This document shows, piece after piece, positions 40,535 to 51,606 of a DNA stretch of 64,000 bases; the stretch's first letter is position 1, and each line of letters opens with the position of its first letter. The stretch lies in NCBI RefSeq assembly GCF_037975245.1, contig NC_092568.1:24969501-25033500 (forward strand), written 5' to 3'. The stretch comes from Apostichopus japonicus. Lineage: Eukaryota > Echinodermata > Holothuroidea > Aspidochirotida > Stichopodidae. The notes below the pieces were generated by a model, which saw nothing but the letters and a program-made list of their open reading frames with translations, searched no databases and had not been told where the DNA came from. The translations under genes and the position numbers were made by a program.

Positions 40535-42403
40535 TTATTTGGTTTTGACAAACGTACGCGTGCAAGTGACTCCTTTAACCGTCTGCTTGACAACTAACTT
40601 TCCGTCCACGATCGACTTGGTAATCTCGACACCAGTACTCGTTCTGGAAAAAAATGTAAGACATCTGAAGTCAATTTCACACCATTTATAAAATTTGTTG
40701 TAAATTCATATGAATATCCTTATATTTGTTGGATTGGAGTAAAAGATAAAATATCATGAATTCCCTCCCCACCCCCAACCCGGCCCTCCATCACATGAAC
40801 ACATAACTCCCCCACTAATGTTTACATGGAAATATACACAAAGGTAGAACATTAATGTTACAGTATCTTAACTGCTTATACAGCAAAACTATTGGGATTA
40901 TTGATAGTAGCACAGATAAGTGAACATTCAAAGGGGATGATTTAACCTTCAAACAATTAGATTTGACAATACAATTTTACAAGATAACTTCTAGATCTCC
41001 TGTTAAGCAAAAAAAAAAGTCAAATATGTTCCCTTCTCTATTTAATGTTGCACTTCGAAGCACTTTTAGTGACATTAGAAAAACTGCCAAACTTTTATTT
41101 TTATAGAAAACTGGACGTTTTTGCATAATGAATTTATTGTCCTTATATTACAGGGCTTTTAACTGTGACATCAAGGTAGTGTCTTTAATATACCTGTCCC
41201 AACTGAATGTTACTAGGACCTCGTATAATTTGCTTATTTACTAAGGGTGTAGGTCATAAATGTCATGAATCATTTCAGAATTTTCCGCCATATGAATTGC
41301 ATAATATTTAAACGAGGTGAGAATGACTTAGTATTTGTAGAAACAGTGGGGTCTATTGGGTGGTACCTACTAGTAGGCCTAACATAAGTTGCATGGTATC
41401 TGAGGGTGTAGGTTGTAACTCTCATCAATTCATTCAGGAATACTGCCACATGATTGTAGAGTTTTGGAAGGGATGAGATATGACTACAGTAAGTACTGCT
41501 CCTGCAGACAATACAGTTATTACATGAGTTATGTAAACTTTTTGCATCTGATCACAAATTGACAATTTACTAAAACTGACAAATATTGCTCAAAGTGAAC
41601 TTAAACCTTAAACCTTGGCTAAATCTTCACTAATCTACATTAAAATCTTTCTGACAATTTTCCATGCTAGTACTAATCACTTGTTCAAATCAATAACAGA
41701 CATGTTCCAAGTTTACATTTTTACCCCTCAGTATTTAAAACATATCTCACATTTTGAAAACTGTCCGTCCATTGCCATAGATTTCACTCAAAAGTGAGGA
41801 GAGGAGGGGGTGGGGGTTGAGGTACTTGAAAGGTTACTGCAAAGTTGATGTTATTACTTTTGGTAATTGTCAAAGCCCATGATCATCTCATAAATGTTCA
41901 AGTTCCATTTTGTTGATATTCTGACACAACTTATTTGCATTGAAGCAAAACAGAACATCACCTGATGTACCAAACCTCCAAAAACAAAAATTGTTTACAT
42001 CACAACATGTTTAGGAGTTTTTTACTTTTAAGTTTTTGAAACTTTGAAATGGGCCATTGTAGCAAACTTTGTCTCACTATATATCCCTTTCATTTATATA
42101 CTTAGGTACCTACACTGTTTTCCAAACGTCTCCGTCCAGGGTGTCTGTAACACGCACATCTTTACCATCAATGGGATTCTTTTCTATCCTCTCCACACCA
42201 AACTCGACCATCGATATCTGCGTCATTACAACCGATTGCCTGGTAAACTTGACCTTCTCTCCATCTGCTTCAAAGATGAAAGTTGGACTTGTGGACTTGG
42301 CGAGATTCCTCTTCACAAATCCAACATTCATGGCCTTTAGGAAGTCATCCATACCTTCGCTCTTTTCATGTTTCCATTCACCGAGAAACTGTTTAACTGC
42401 CAT
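40535..42403 (-). CDS. FABP-5, fatty acid-binding protein family, exons 42403-42114 and 40643-40535
   Basis: The product is 132 residues. Exon 1 (290 nt) encodes QFLGEWKHEKSEGMDDFLKA, the FABP signature, and stops in phase 2 of codon 97 at a GTAGGT donor. Exon 2 (109 nt) follows the acceptor tttttttccag and encodes GVEITKSIVDGKLVVKQTV and CTRTFVKTK. The second intron-flanked exon was too short to stand out alone, but it matches FABP-3 exon 2 closely. Arg-x-Phe at the end is kept, but the upstream carboxylate-binding Arg of FABP-3 (TMTR) is Lys here (EITK), which may change ligand preference. A pyrimidine-rich acceptor (tcattatcaatag) lies five bases before the ATG, so the leader is spliced. 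The gene is in the opposite orientation to its sister FABP-3. Confidence 0.92.
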
Positions 42404-43624
42404 TGTATCTATTGATAATGATGAAAAAAGGAAGAAAAGAGATTCTATGAAGGCAAAAGTTGATGGTTTAGAATCATTCTAGTTTCAAAATACCAGATTA
42501 AATGAAATTACCACTCAGAACAGATTCCAGAAATGAAGAATCGTCTGTAAATGAGGTCTACAGACTTTTCTTCTGAAGTTAGCGTTGCTGCAAGTGACTT
42601 GGTAGGTACTGTATCTTACATTGGGGTCAAAAGTCAAATGGATTTTGTTGAGAGTTTACTTACTTAGATGGAAAAAAAAATGGTTCAAAATATGACCATC
42701 TTGGTAGACATAGTTCCCTATAAATAGTTTTAGTTGCTTGCCTTTCCAATCATATCATCCCATTTAACAAATCCAATGATGTAAACCACAGCAGCAGTGC
42801 ATTATAGTTCCTTCTTCTCATCAACTATTCCTCCCAATGTGAATTTACAAAATTGCACTTCTCAGCTGAACTCAAGTCAAATTCAACTTAACTTTAACCA
42901 TCACCCAGTTATCCTGATAAACTTGAATTGTTGGCTATGTGACTGTATTTGTAGTATGTACCTAAACTAAATGAAATATTAATAGTTCAGAAGAAGAAAT
43001 TGAATAATCTCAATGTCAATCGTTGTATTACAAATTTCAGTGTCTGCAACATTAAAGGCATTGAAGACTCGCCCCAAACCTTGTGCCGTTGCTTTCTGTT
43101 GCTTGCAAGTGAAGTTTTTTTCTATTCGCTACAAAATGCAGACAGTAATGAAATGTGATACCTTGTTATCTCTAGCTGGACCTGGGATGTCCATCGCTGC
43201 TATGTACACTGTGTTGTGGGTATTGACTGTAGCTGCATGTACTGACTGTACACTGACTGTACAAGTCTTCACTCCCTTTAAGTCAATACAATTTGTACTA
43301 TGCAATGTTGTCACAGGAAAAGACAATTTGATAAAATTGAGTAGTAATTTGGAATTTGTGACATCAGCTAATTTAAGGTTCTCTTTAACAGTTTCTCCTT
43401 CTAGGTAAACAGGCATGATCAGTCGATCAAAGATTTTTTGTGAGACACTATCAATGACACAGACTGTTAATTTTTAATTTATGTTACATATCGCTCTCAA
43501 ATAATTTGCCCCATTTTGATGCACGCTGTTTCATTAAAATGTTCAAGTCTAACAATTGAAGAATAGATATACCAGACCCAGAAACAGGATACATCATGCT
43601 TTAGTGATGACAAAGGGCTGAGCA

Positions 43625-44025
43625 AATGGCACCTTAATGGTCAGATCAGGAGGGTGGAGGTAAAGTGTGTTGGAAACTACCATGTTACTTTCTGCAATGT
43701 AGCTGATCTTTGTGACATACAGTATGTAATATATTTACATGAATGGCACCTTAATGGTCAGATCAGGAGGGTGGGGTGGGGGGAGGGGGTAGTGTGTTGA
43801 AACTTGGAAACTACAATGTTACTTCTGCAATGTAGCTGATCTTTGTGACATACAAAATGTAATATATTTACATGAATGGCACCTTAATGGTCAGATCAGG
43901 AGGGTAAGGTGGGAGGGGTTGCTGGGGAGTGTAAGGGTGTTGAAATTTGGAAACTACAATGTTACTTTCTGCAATGTAGCTGATCTTTGTGAGATACAGT
44001 ATGTAATATATTTACATGAATGACA
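43625..44025. repeat. Three-copy tandem repeat, unit 117-133 bp
   Basis: Units start at 43625, 43742 and 43875 with AATGGCACCTTAATGGTCAG and contain GCAATGTAGCTGATCTTTGT. The length difference comes from a G-rich insert after GATCAGGAGGGT. It lies upstream of FABP-5, possibly within its leader intron. Confidence 0.92.
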
Positions 44026-45001
44026 TGTATGTTACTATTCACAGTAGACACACTGTTTAATTTGTTTAATTTATCACTTCAACAGTACAGTAGTTTGCTT
44101 AGATACTCAATGTGTGGTTCGTAAATACTGACATTAAGGCTGTATAATATGCATTTACTGTATATTATGGTGTACAATTTTTCAATTACAAATATGCAAC
44201 AGTACCAGTCAGTTTGCAACAGTATGTTTATTAATAAAAAATTATAAATAATTAACTGTACTTATTATGAAAGATGTCACAGTCTGTTTATTTTTGTGCA
44301 ACAATTATTTTAATCAAGGTCAAAATGAAATTAATGTTCTTTGTAAATTGTAATTTCCAAGGAGCATGTGCATTTTGTTGAAAAAGCAACTTTTGCAACC
44401 AGTGTGATAATTATCATGGTTGGGTCAGTGTACAGTACATACAAATGCTGGAACAAGAAAATAAAACAAACACATACATCTAACTCACCATACTATACCA
44501 AGGGGTCTAACAGACCACCAACATAATAAGTACTAGACTACTAGTATGTTCTTACTTTTACCTAAATACATTGTACAGTTGCTAAAAATTGTCAAAACCA
44601 AACTATGAAAGAATTTCAAGGAACATCATTTCAGCATGTGGATGGGACTTTGTGCCTTACTTTTATTACCTTTAAAGTATATGGTGTGTTGATAGTAAGA
44701 TTATTCGTGACGACTTTCATTTACAAAGATGGTAGTATTTAACTGCACTAGTTTACAGGATTAGGAGTGGGAATTCCCTTTTCAGGTCCCAACTGTGTCA
44801 CAAATAAATTATCATCCTTTCTGCAACATTACCTTGAGTCAGCAAATGGAAAGCAAATTTCAAAGGCAGATTTAAGTTTTCTTTGCCAATAGGGTAACTA
44901 TCAAGTTTGATAACTGCATCTGAATTCGTTCTCCTACAAAATATTTCTCCAAAAATTACTGGATTGTTTATTTTTTTTTTTCTACCATGATTCGATCTCA
45001 C

Positions 45002-45285
45002 ATGCAATTTTAATTTTCCACAGTAATATCTTCAACTGTACGGTTGTCTTGGCTCTGGTTAATAACCTGTACGGAAAAAACAAAACAATAAAGTGATGTT
45101 TAATGATTTAAGCAACGTACCACGATACAAACATAAAAGAGTTATACATACTTATGTAAAACATATAGCAGAACATTGTAACAGAATACTGCAGTAATTA
45201 ATAAATAAATATCGCAGACTTGATTACCATTTAGTCCAATAATTGAGAATGGACCTTACTATAATAAAGTGGAGTGCAACTTACC
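45002..45285 (-). other. Candidate leader exons of FABP-5
   Basis: On the minus strand a strong donor G|GTAAGT would end an exon at 45285. An acceptor (ttttttccgtacag) would start another at 45066, which could end at 45002 before GTGAGA. They would splice to the acceptor five bases before the FABP-5 ATG. This is inferred only from splice-site quality. Confidence 0.3.
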
Positions 45286-45446
45286 TTTAAATCTGTAGTC
45301 GCTGCATTCGTTAGTCCAATGATATCCAAACAAAGAGCTTCAGCCAGTTGCCCGATCACCTCAAGTCATTAATCATTAGTAGTCTAATCACATCTCTATT
45401 ACAGTGCAGTTTGTCAAACACTGTTCACTGTTAAAGATGTTTGGAC

Positions 45447-45739
45447 CAGGCGCGTAGCCAAGGGGGGGCGAAGGGGGCAGCCGCCCCCCCCCCCCCTTGA
45501 GCAATTTTTTTTTTTTTTTTAAATATTTTTGTGAAATCGCTAGTATTTTTAAAAGAGAAAATGCTAAGATGCAACTTACAAGGCCTGGGAAGTGCCATTT
45601 CCAGCGATCTGGGAGGCACTTTCAGCCAAAATTTTCTTGTACGCTTGCGCCAACTCATGGTGGCGCTACGCTTAGATAGTTTGCAATGCCAAATCAACAG
45701 TTTCGCCCCTCCCTTGGCAAATTCCTGGCTACGCGCCCG
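45447..45739. mobile_element. hAT-like MITE, 293 bp, with 8-bp duplication
   Basis: The left end CAGGCGCGTAGCCA pairs with the right end TGGCTACGCGCCCG (one mismatch at the outer bases). It is flanked by a perfect GTTTGGAC (45439-45446 and 45740-45747). The two-hairpin module is present on the minus strand at 45582-45680. A G run and a C run lie inside the left end. It is related to the element starting at 59757. Confidence 0.9.
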
Positions 45740-45747
45740 GTTTGGAC

Positions 45748-47149
45748 AGTACACTGCACCATTGAATATACTGTACAGTATGATATACAGTACACATGAT
45801 TGCTGACTGAAACTGATATTATTCAGCAATTTTACTCAATGTTCATAGCAACAATCAAATCCTAATTAAAACTGCAGCTGATTCATCTCTCCCCCTCCCA
45901 TATCATTACTAACAGTAATGTCTGTAAATAAATCTGACCCAGTCACCAGCTCTCAAATGTTAATTGATTAATAGATCAATTTGGCAAAATGATCCGTCAA
46001 ATTTACAAAACACACAGCTCTGCTCATGTGCATTGGCTTCATTATTTTGGGGTATAATATTAAGAAAATTAGGAGTAACGTCTGTATAGCAGCACATACA
46101 TTCCTGCAGCTAACCTACTACTATTTGCATTAATCTTATGACCCAAGATATTTATTACTTTGTACAGTATATAGTAAACAAACTAACTCTCTAGGCAATT
46201 ATTAGAATCCTGCTTCAACTTAATAGAAACTATATATACCATGGTATCCTCAGTCCTGAATTTGTGGAACTAGGAGGTATGAACAGGCAATTACATTTCA
46301 AGCGAATTACACTTGTATCAAGGAGCTGCAACAGAGCTCTCTGCTTGTATTTACTGGGCAATATTTTGCCTGATGGAATTAATTCTATACCAACAAAATG
46401 AATAAATAAATGAAAAATATAGCATGGCCATTATTTGTGGCTGAGTTTGACATTATATACTGTTCTTCCTATACCAAGGAACAGTTGAACTGAAATAACA
46501 TTTGTCATCATGCTTTAGGCTTGGTTAGGCCTAACTTTAGGTATTACTGCACTGGGTGAAGGCCTGTACATAGGGTATATAGTAATTATGGAATACCCTG
46601 TCTTTCAGAAGATCTCCCTTTCTGGTGAAGTCATAGAATCACAGTTGTTTTACTTCTCCACTACTCCAACTCAGAAGGAAAAAAATCCCCAATGTGAGTC
46701 TGTGACTCACAAACTTAACCAAACAATATTATAGAATAATGTTCCCCACTGCAACTCCACCAAAAGAACAGATTACTGTTTAAGAAAAAGAATAATAACT
46801 GTTTCTCCACTAAGTTAGACTCTGACTCGGACAGCCAAAAATATCCTGTTAGGATTCTTGAGAAGATGTGTCATTTCTCAGAAAGGCTTATGAAGTAATT
46901 CATCTTGAAACCACACCCACCCCTCCCACGAAAGATAATGAGTTCTCCGATGCAACTCTAAATCCAGCCAGCCAAAAGGAGAATAATAATGATTTTCCCA
47001 CTGAGACTACTCATCTTCTTTCACATTTGCCTTCCATGTGCTTTCACCAAGTGTTATATTTTAATAGAGGTTGTGTGCAGAGCTCTTTCTGTACCTTTAG
47101 GTGATATGCATGATTATCATGCTTACAGTTAAAGCAGTAATGTAGGAGT
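45748..47149. other. Intergenic, no gene seen
   Basis: Nothing is recognised. The frame at 46868-47104 has no domain. Confidence 0.45.
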
Positions 47150-47804
47150 AATTATAGAATACAGGGCCACTCGATGATACTATCTGAGCATCCGGATGCG
47201 CGGATGCTCACTCTCACCCCAGTACGTATGTGAGTAAAAAATGTCAAAGTCCCAGTTCTTTCTTTTTGAGTGGATGCGCGGATGCGTGGATGCGGAGTCA
47301 AAAATTTCCTAAATCTTTTGCTAGTACTTCTGTGGTGGAATTTTAGAGGGCGTCACACATGTACGGATGCCTTTTAAGAACGACACACTATTGATGTGGA
47401 ATATCTTCGTACATTCGGAACTTTCAGTATTGGAAATACGTGATGGTATATGTCGAAACTTTTCCGAAAATTATTTAAGTCAATTCCTAGTACTCCCGGG
47501 GTGGATGCGCGGATGCGTGGATGCGGAGTCAAAATGAAATACGTGATAAAATGAAATACGTGATGGAAATTAGAGGGAGTCAAAATGAAATACGTAATGG
47601 TATATGGGGAAACTTTCGAAAATTATTTAAGTCCATTCCTAGTACTCCCGGGTGGATGCGCGGATGCGCGGATGCGGAGTCAAAATGAAATACGTGATGG
47701 AATTTTAGAGGGCGACATACGTGTACGGACATGTACAGACACACCGCGCATCCGCGCATCCGGATGCTGGGAAGAGTTAATGAATGGCCCTGTATTCTAT
47801 AATT
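47150..47804. mobile_element. TIR element of 655 bp with GGATGCGC tandem repeats
   Basis: The ends are AATTATAGAATACAGGGCCA and its exact reverse complement (20 bp). GC-rich arrays of GGATGCGC-type 8-mers lie inside each end in inverted orientation. Two internal copies of a unit of about 155 bp start at about 47446 and 47601; each runs through CCTAGTACTCCCGG, the GGATGCGC array and GTCAAAATGAAATACGTG. No coding potential or target duplication is seen. Confidence 0.8.
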
Positions 47805-50800
47805 GTACCGTAATGTATGATATATCTGTATCACAGAATATCCATATACTGTACTGGTATGAAAGTTGTTCTTACATGGTATGGTTGGACTGGACTTAGG
47901 CTAGTTTGGAGATAAGTTCATTCATAAAACTTCTAATGTCTCATCACTCTGACTCACTAAGTCTGACTCCAAAGAAATGAAACAGAAAAGTGTGGGGTAT
48001 TATATAATTACTCCTGTATTATGTACAGTATAAGTTACACAAACTAAGGCTAGCACATTTATGAACTAGCTCACCTGATGTTTACTTAGGCTACACCAAT
48101 TGTGCTAACAGTAACACTATAGCCTATGTACAGTAAATTTAAATAGTAAGTTAGTCAAGCATAACGTTTAACCTCCTTATATTACCTAGGCTTTAGCGTT
48201 AGGTGTAGTTTAGGCCTATGCTAGACTTGGCTTACTTTATTAGGCCCCTAGGCTTAAATTTTGGCTACATCGGTTTAGGTTTATAATAAGGTTGTTCTTT
48301 AACTTCTGAATGTGCTACCCACCAGATTAAAAGAAACGTTCAATGGTTTAATTTCTCACCGTCGTTTCTGTACGTTTCTCGGGAAAGGTTGGTGATTAGG
48401 CAAAATTAAACCGCAGTGATCGACTGTTTTGTAATCACTATCTGCCACAGAAATAAATTTCTGCGCTATTTACCAATTTTGCGAAAAATGCAGCTGATTG
48501 ACCTCACAGAAGTATATCAACCACCTACTTCATCGATATACCTGATCGTTACCTTATGATATTTCGAGAACGAAATGGTTCACTTTTCTACGGCGCTCGT
48601 TTGATTTTGAAATAGAAATCATAATTCAACTCAAAGTATGTAAACACCAAGCACGCCATCTCCCCCCAGGATTTTTGTCGTACATCTAACCTAAAGAGAG
48701 GTAAAGGATTAAAATAATAGCCCAATATATTCAATATACTCATATACAAGATACTCAAACTTTCATGAATTTCATAGTGTGAAATATTGAAAACTATTTC
48801 TTGCTTTTGCGTTAAATAGCAAATTTAAACAAATTCGATGTGGTCTAAGGCAAATATTAGAGATGAAAAACGAGAAATGCGGTTTCGGGAAATGTAAATT
48901 CGATCAGGGCTTGATTAGCTTTCAATTTTTTTTTTGGTTGGTTATTCTCCTGTTTAATGCGATTTTCAATCATGATTATGCAACTTTTACAGGTGCCACG
49001 TGTACACTATACACGGACATGTTAGTACTGTGCAACAATTAGAGTAAAATGTGTTTCCGCCTTACAGATTATGTGGTAAAAGAAAACCTTCAGAAGTGAC
49101 CATGCATTTGCATGTTTACATTTATCATCATGATTATTTATGCTTCGATGTTGAAAGTATATGGTGTAAAAATCAGAGGGAATGAGGTAAAAGTTAAGCC
49201 ATTTCTCAAAAAATCGTTGTTGAAATCGAAATTCGTAGGCGAGAACTGACAAAAGGGTTGGGGAATAACCTACTATGTTAAAGTTTCCCATCTTCTATAG
49301 CTCAAACTCTAATTAGTCATGTTGTGTGAAGTGATAGTCCAAGCTATCTGTTGTCATATATGTTGGGTAGGAGATGTCTGGTAAAACGTCTATATATATA
49401 TATACACTTATAGTGAGGTGTTTAGCATGTAAGCCAATTGAGTAATAATTGGTCTTAGCACGACACCTGTGACGTGTGGCATACTAAACAATATATAGCG
49501 CCACCGCTACCACGACTCGTGTGTTGTCTTTCACTATTACTACTGTACAAAGCAGTGTCTATATGCGGCTTTGCCACTTTATACGAGGGAGCGCCCTCTA
49601 AACTCTATATGAAAAACACGCTAAATTTATCTGTGTATTTTGTATAGTCACATTTTATCGGTATCAAATAAGTGCCAAGCAGTCCTATAACGCCGGATGT
49701 CTTCTTTTTTTTTTGGGAGGGGAGGGGGGTCATTTGTTATGTGTTTACACAATTGACCATTGCCCATAATCGAAGTCCCTAAATTTTTAATTTATATGTA
49801 TTTCTATATCTCTAGTCTGAGAAGTAGAAATTTGCGCCGTTTAGACTTTGTTCTTTGAGACTTTGCATAATGCCGTAAAACAATAGCATAACGTTCAAAA
49901 CCTTCTCTGAGTGAAAGAGAAGATTGGGTTGTTATAGGTAGAACGCTGACGCTCAGCGGCGTAGATACGGGAACCTAAGTCCCGGGTCAACGATCTAGGC
50001 TAGAATCTAGAATATTCCACGTCCCACGTAAAAGACAGGATTGTTACCATTAGCTAATGACATAACCTTTACCCCGACCTTCAAAAGACTTGATCCATCT
50101 TCACTTAAGCCGCCAACCAAAACTTGTTTCCCTTCATGTGAATTGATCGGCTTGGCGCCTAATGCGCTTTCGGTTTTTCTCTTCGTTTGAAAGCGATAAC
50201 TACATCACACAAAACATTCAAACCTTGTCCTTTCTTTACCCACGTAAATTTTAAAGTTACATGCAGGCTGCATATTAACATGTCGCTGGTCACTGATAGG
50301 TCGAACTCTTATTTCGCGAAAGTTAAAAAAGGGCTAAAGTACACACAAACAACCATCATACTATAGGAATTCAGAATTATTGTTTTACTTCAACTAATAT
50401 AAATTTCTCTTTGCGAGTATTTTAGGCCTCTCCGTTTCTGGCAACTATATACATGCTGATATTGTAAGCAAAAGTTTGAAATCAGTCGAAGAAATGTACA
50501 TCTATCCAATGTTTTAATTAACCAGGGGGCTTGCCGTAAATTCGGGTACATCCACAGATAACAAATGTACAAGATAAGGATTAAAGTTAATTTATGCAAA
50601 CATTGCGCACATTGACAAACTAACTCCTTAGCAACGGTGGGAGAGATTTGGGGTAAAGTTCATGAAAGGAATCAAATAAGGAGATGCATCCAGACGGCTC
50701 GTTATTGACACAGATCAGACTCGTGTGGGTAAACTGAATGGTAAGTGTTAAATTAAAGCATTTAAACAAATATTTACTTGTTGACAATTAACAATCAAAT

Positions 50801-51329
50801 ATCATGCGACACACAATGACATATATCAACAACAGAAACCTAAAGTTCTTGTAGTAAATTAGAGGTACAAACATTTACCTACGGTAGAGAGTGGCCAGCC
50901 AGTGAACTGGGAAATAGTCCATGCATAACTTGACTGGATGAAGATATTACTTGGCGTTTTCACCAGTTGGTGTAAATGGAAAAGTTTGATGGGGGGGGGG
51001 GCAGGGGCAGGGGGTCAATGATTCACATGCCATTTCTGCAATTTCACCCATTACAATGTTCATATGTTAGCGAGTTACAGGCGTTAATATTTCAAAATAT
51101 ATCAATTTTGTATCCGACAAAGTGAATGTAGTGTTTCATATTTTCATTTGGAAAACCTATAACTTCATCGTTTTTTTACCTAACTTCATTATTATTTGCA
51201 GATATACTATTTGTGGTTTAACGATGGCGTACGGTATCACCAGCAGCTCCGGTTTTACAGTTTCAACTTTGTTTTTGGTGGGGTGGGGAGGAGGGGCACA
51301 ATGTTGGCTGACATTTACTGGCGGCCGAA
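47805..51329. other. Intergenic, no gene seen
   Basis: This is 3.5 kb without recognisable genes. Single hAT-like end motifs and G runs occur (about 49715, 49956 and 50991). A CAG-starting motif CAGCGGCGTAGATACGG at 49955 lacks a visible partner. Confidence 0.45.
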
Positions 51330-51606
51330 TCACAAAGAGAATACAGTAACTATATGTAAATCTTAAAACTTTGTAGCACAGTAAAAACTGGATTGTGCTG
51401 ATAAATATCATATAAATCAGTAGCATGTGCTATTAGGTTTACAGTAAGAACGGAGGATATGTGTAATCCCAACAAATCCCAACAACTGGATTTCTTGGAA
51501 TTACACATATCCTCAGTTCTTACTGTAATCCTAATAGCACATGCTATACCGATTTTATAGCACGATCCGGTTTTACTTTGGTACAGTAACTGTGTTCTCT
51601 GTATGT
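51330..51606. mobile_element. Foldback element, arms of at least 52 bp
   Basis: The inner arms 51421-51472 and 51495-51546 are inverted repeats with 3 mismatches in 52 and a 22-nt loop. Weaker pairing continues outward to about 51335 and 51600, including GTAAAAACTGGATTGTGCT against GTAAAACCGGATCGTGCT, and CAGAGAACACAG at the outer end. Nearly the whole segment can fold into one hairpin, typical of a foldback MITE. Confidence 0.85.

Noticed and set aside
43013-43416. Overlapping 131- and 95-codon frames
   Set aside because: Composition is compatible with chance frames in non-coding DNA, and no family is recognised. They lie between FABP-5 and its candidate leader exons.
45431-45829. 132-codon frame on the minus strand
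   Set aside because: It is a read-through of the hAT-like MITE at 45447-45739, including the hairpin module, and not a conserved protein.
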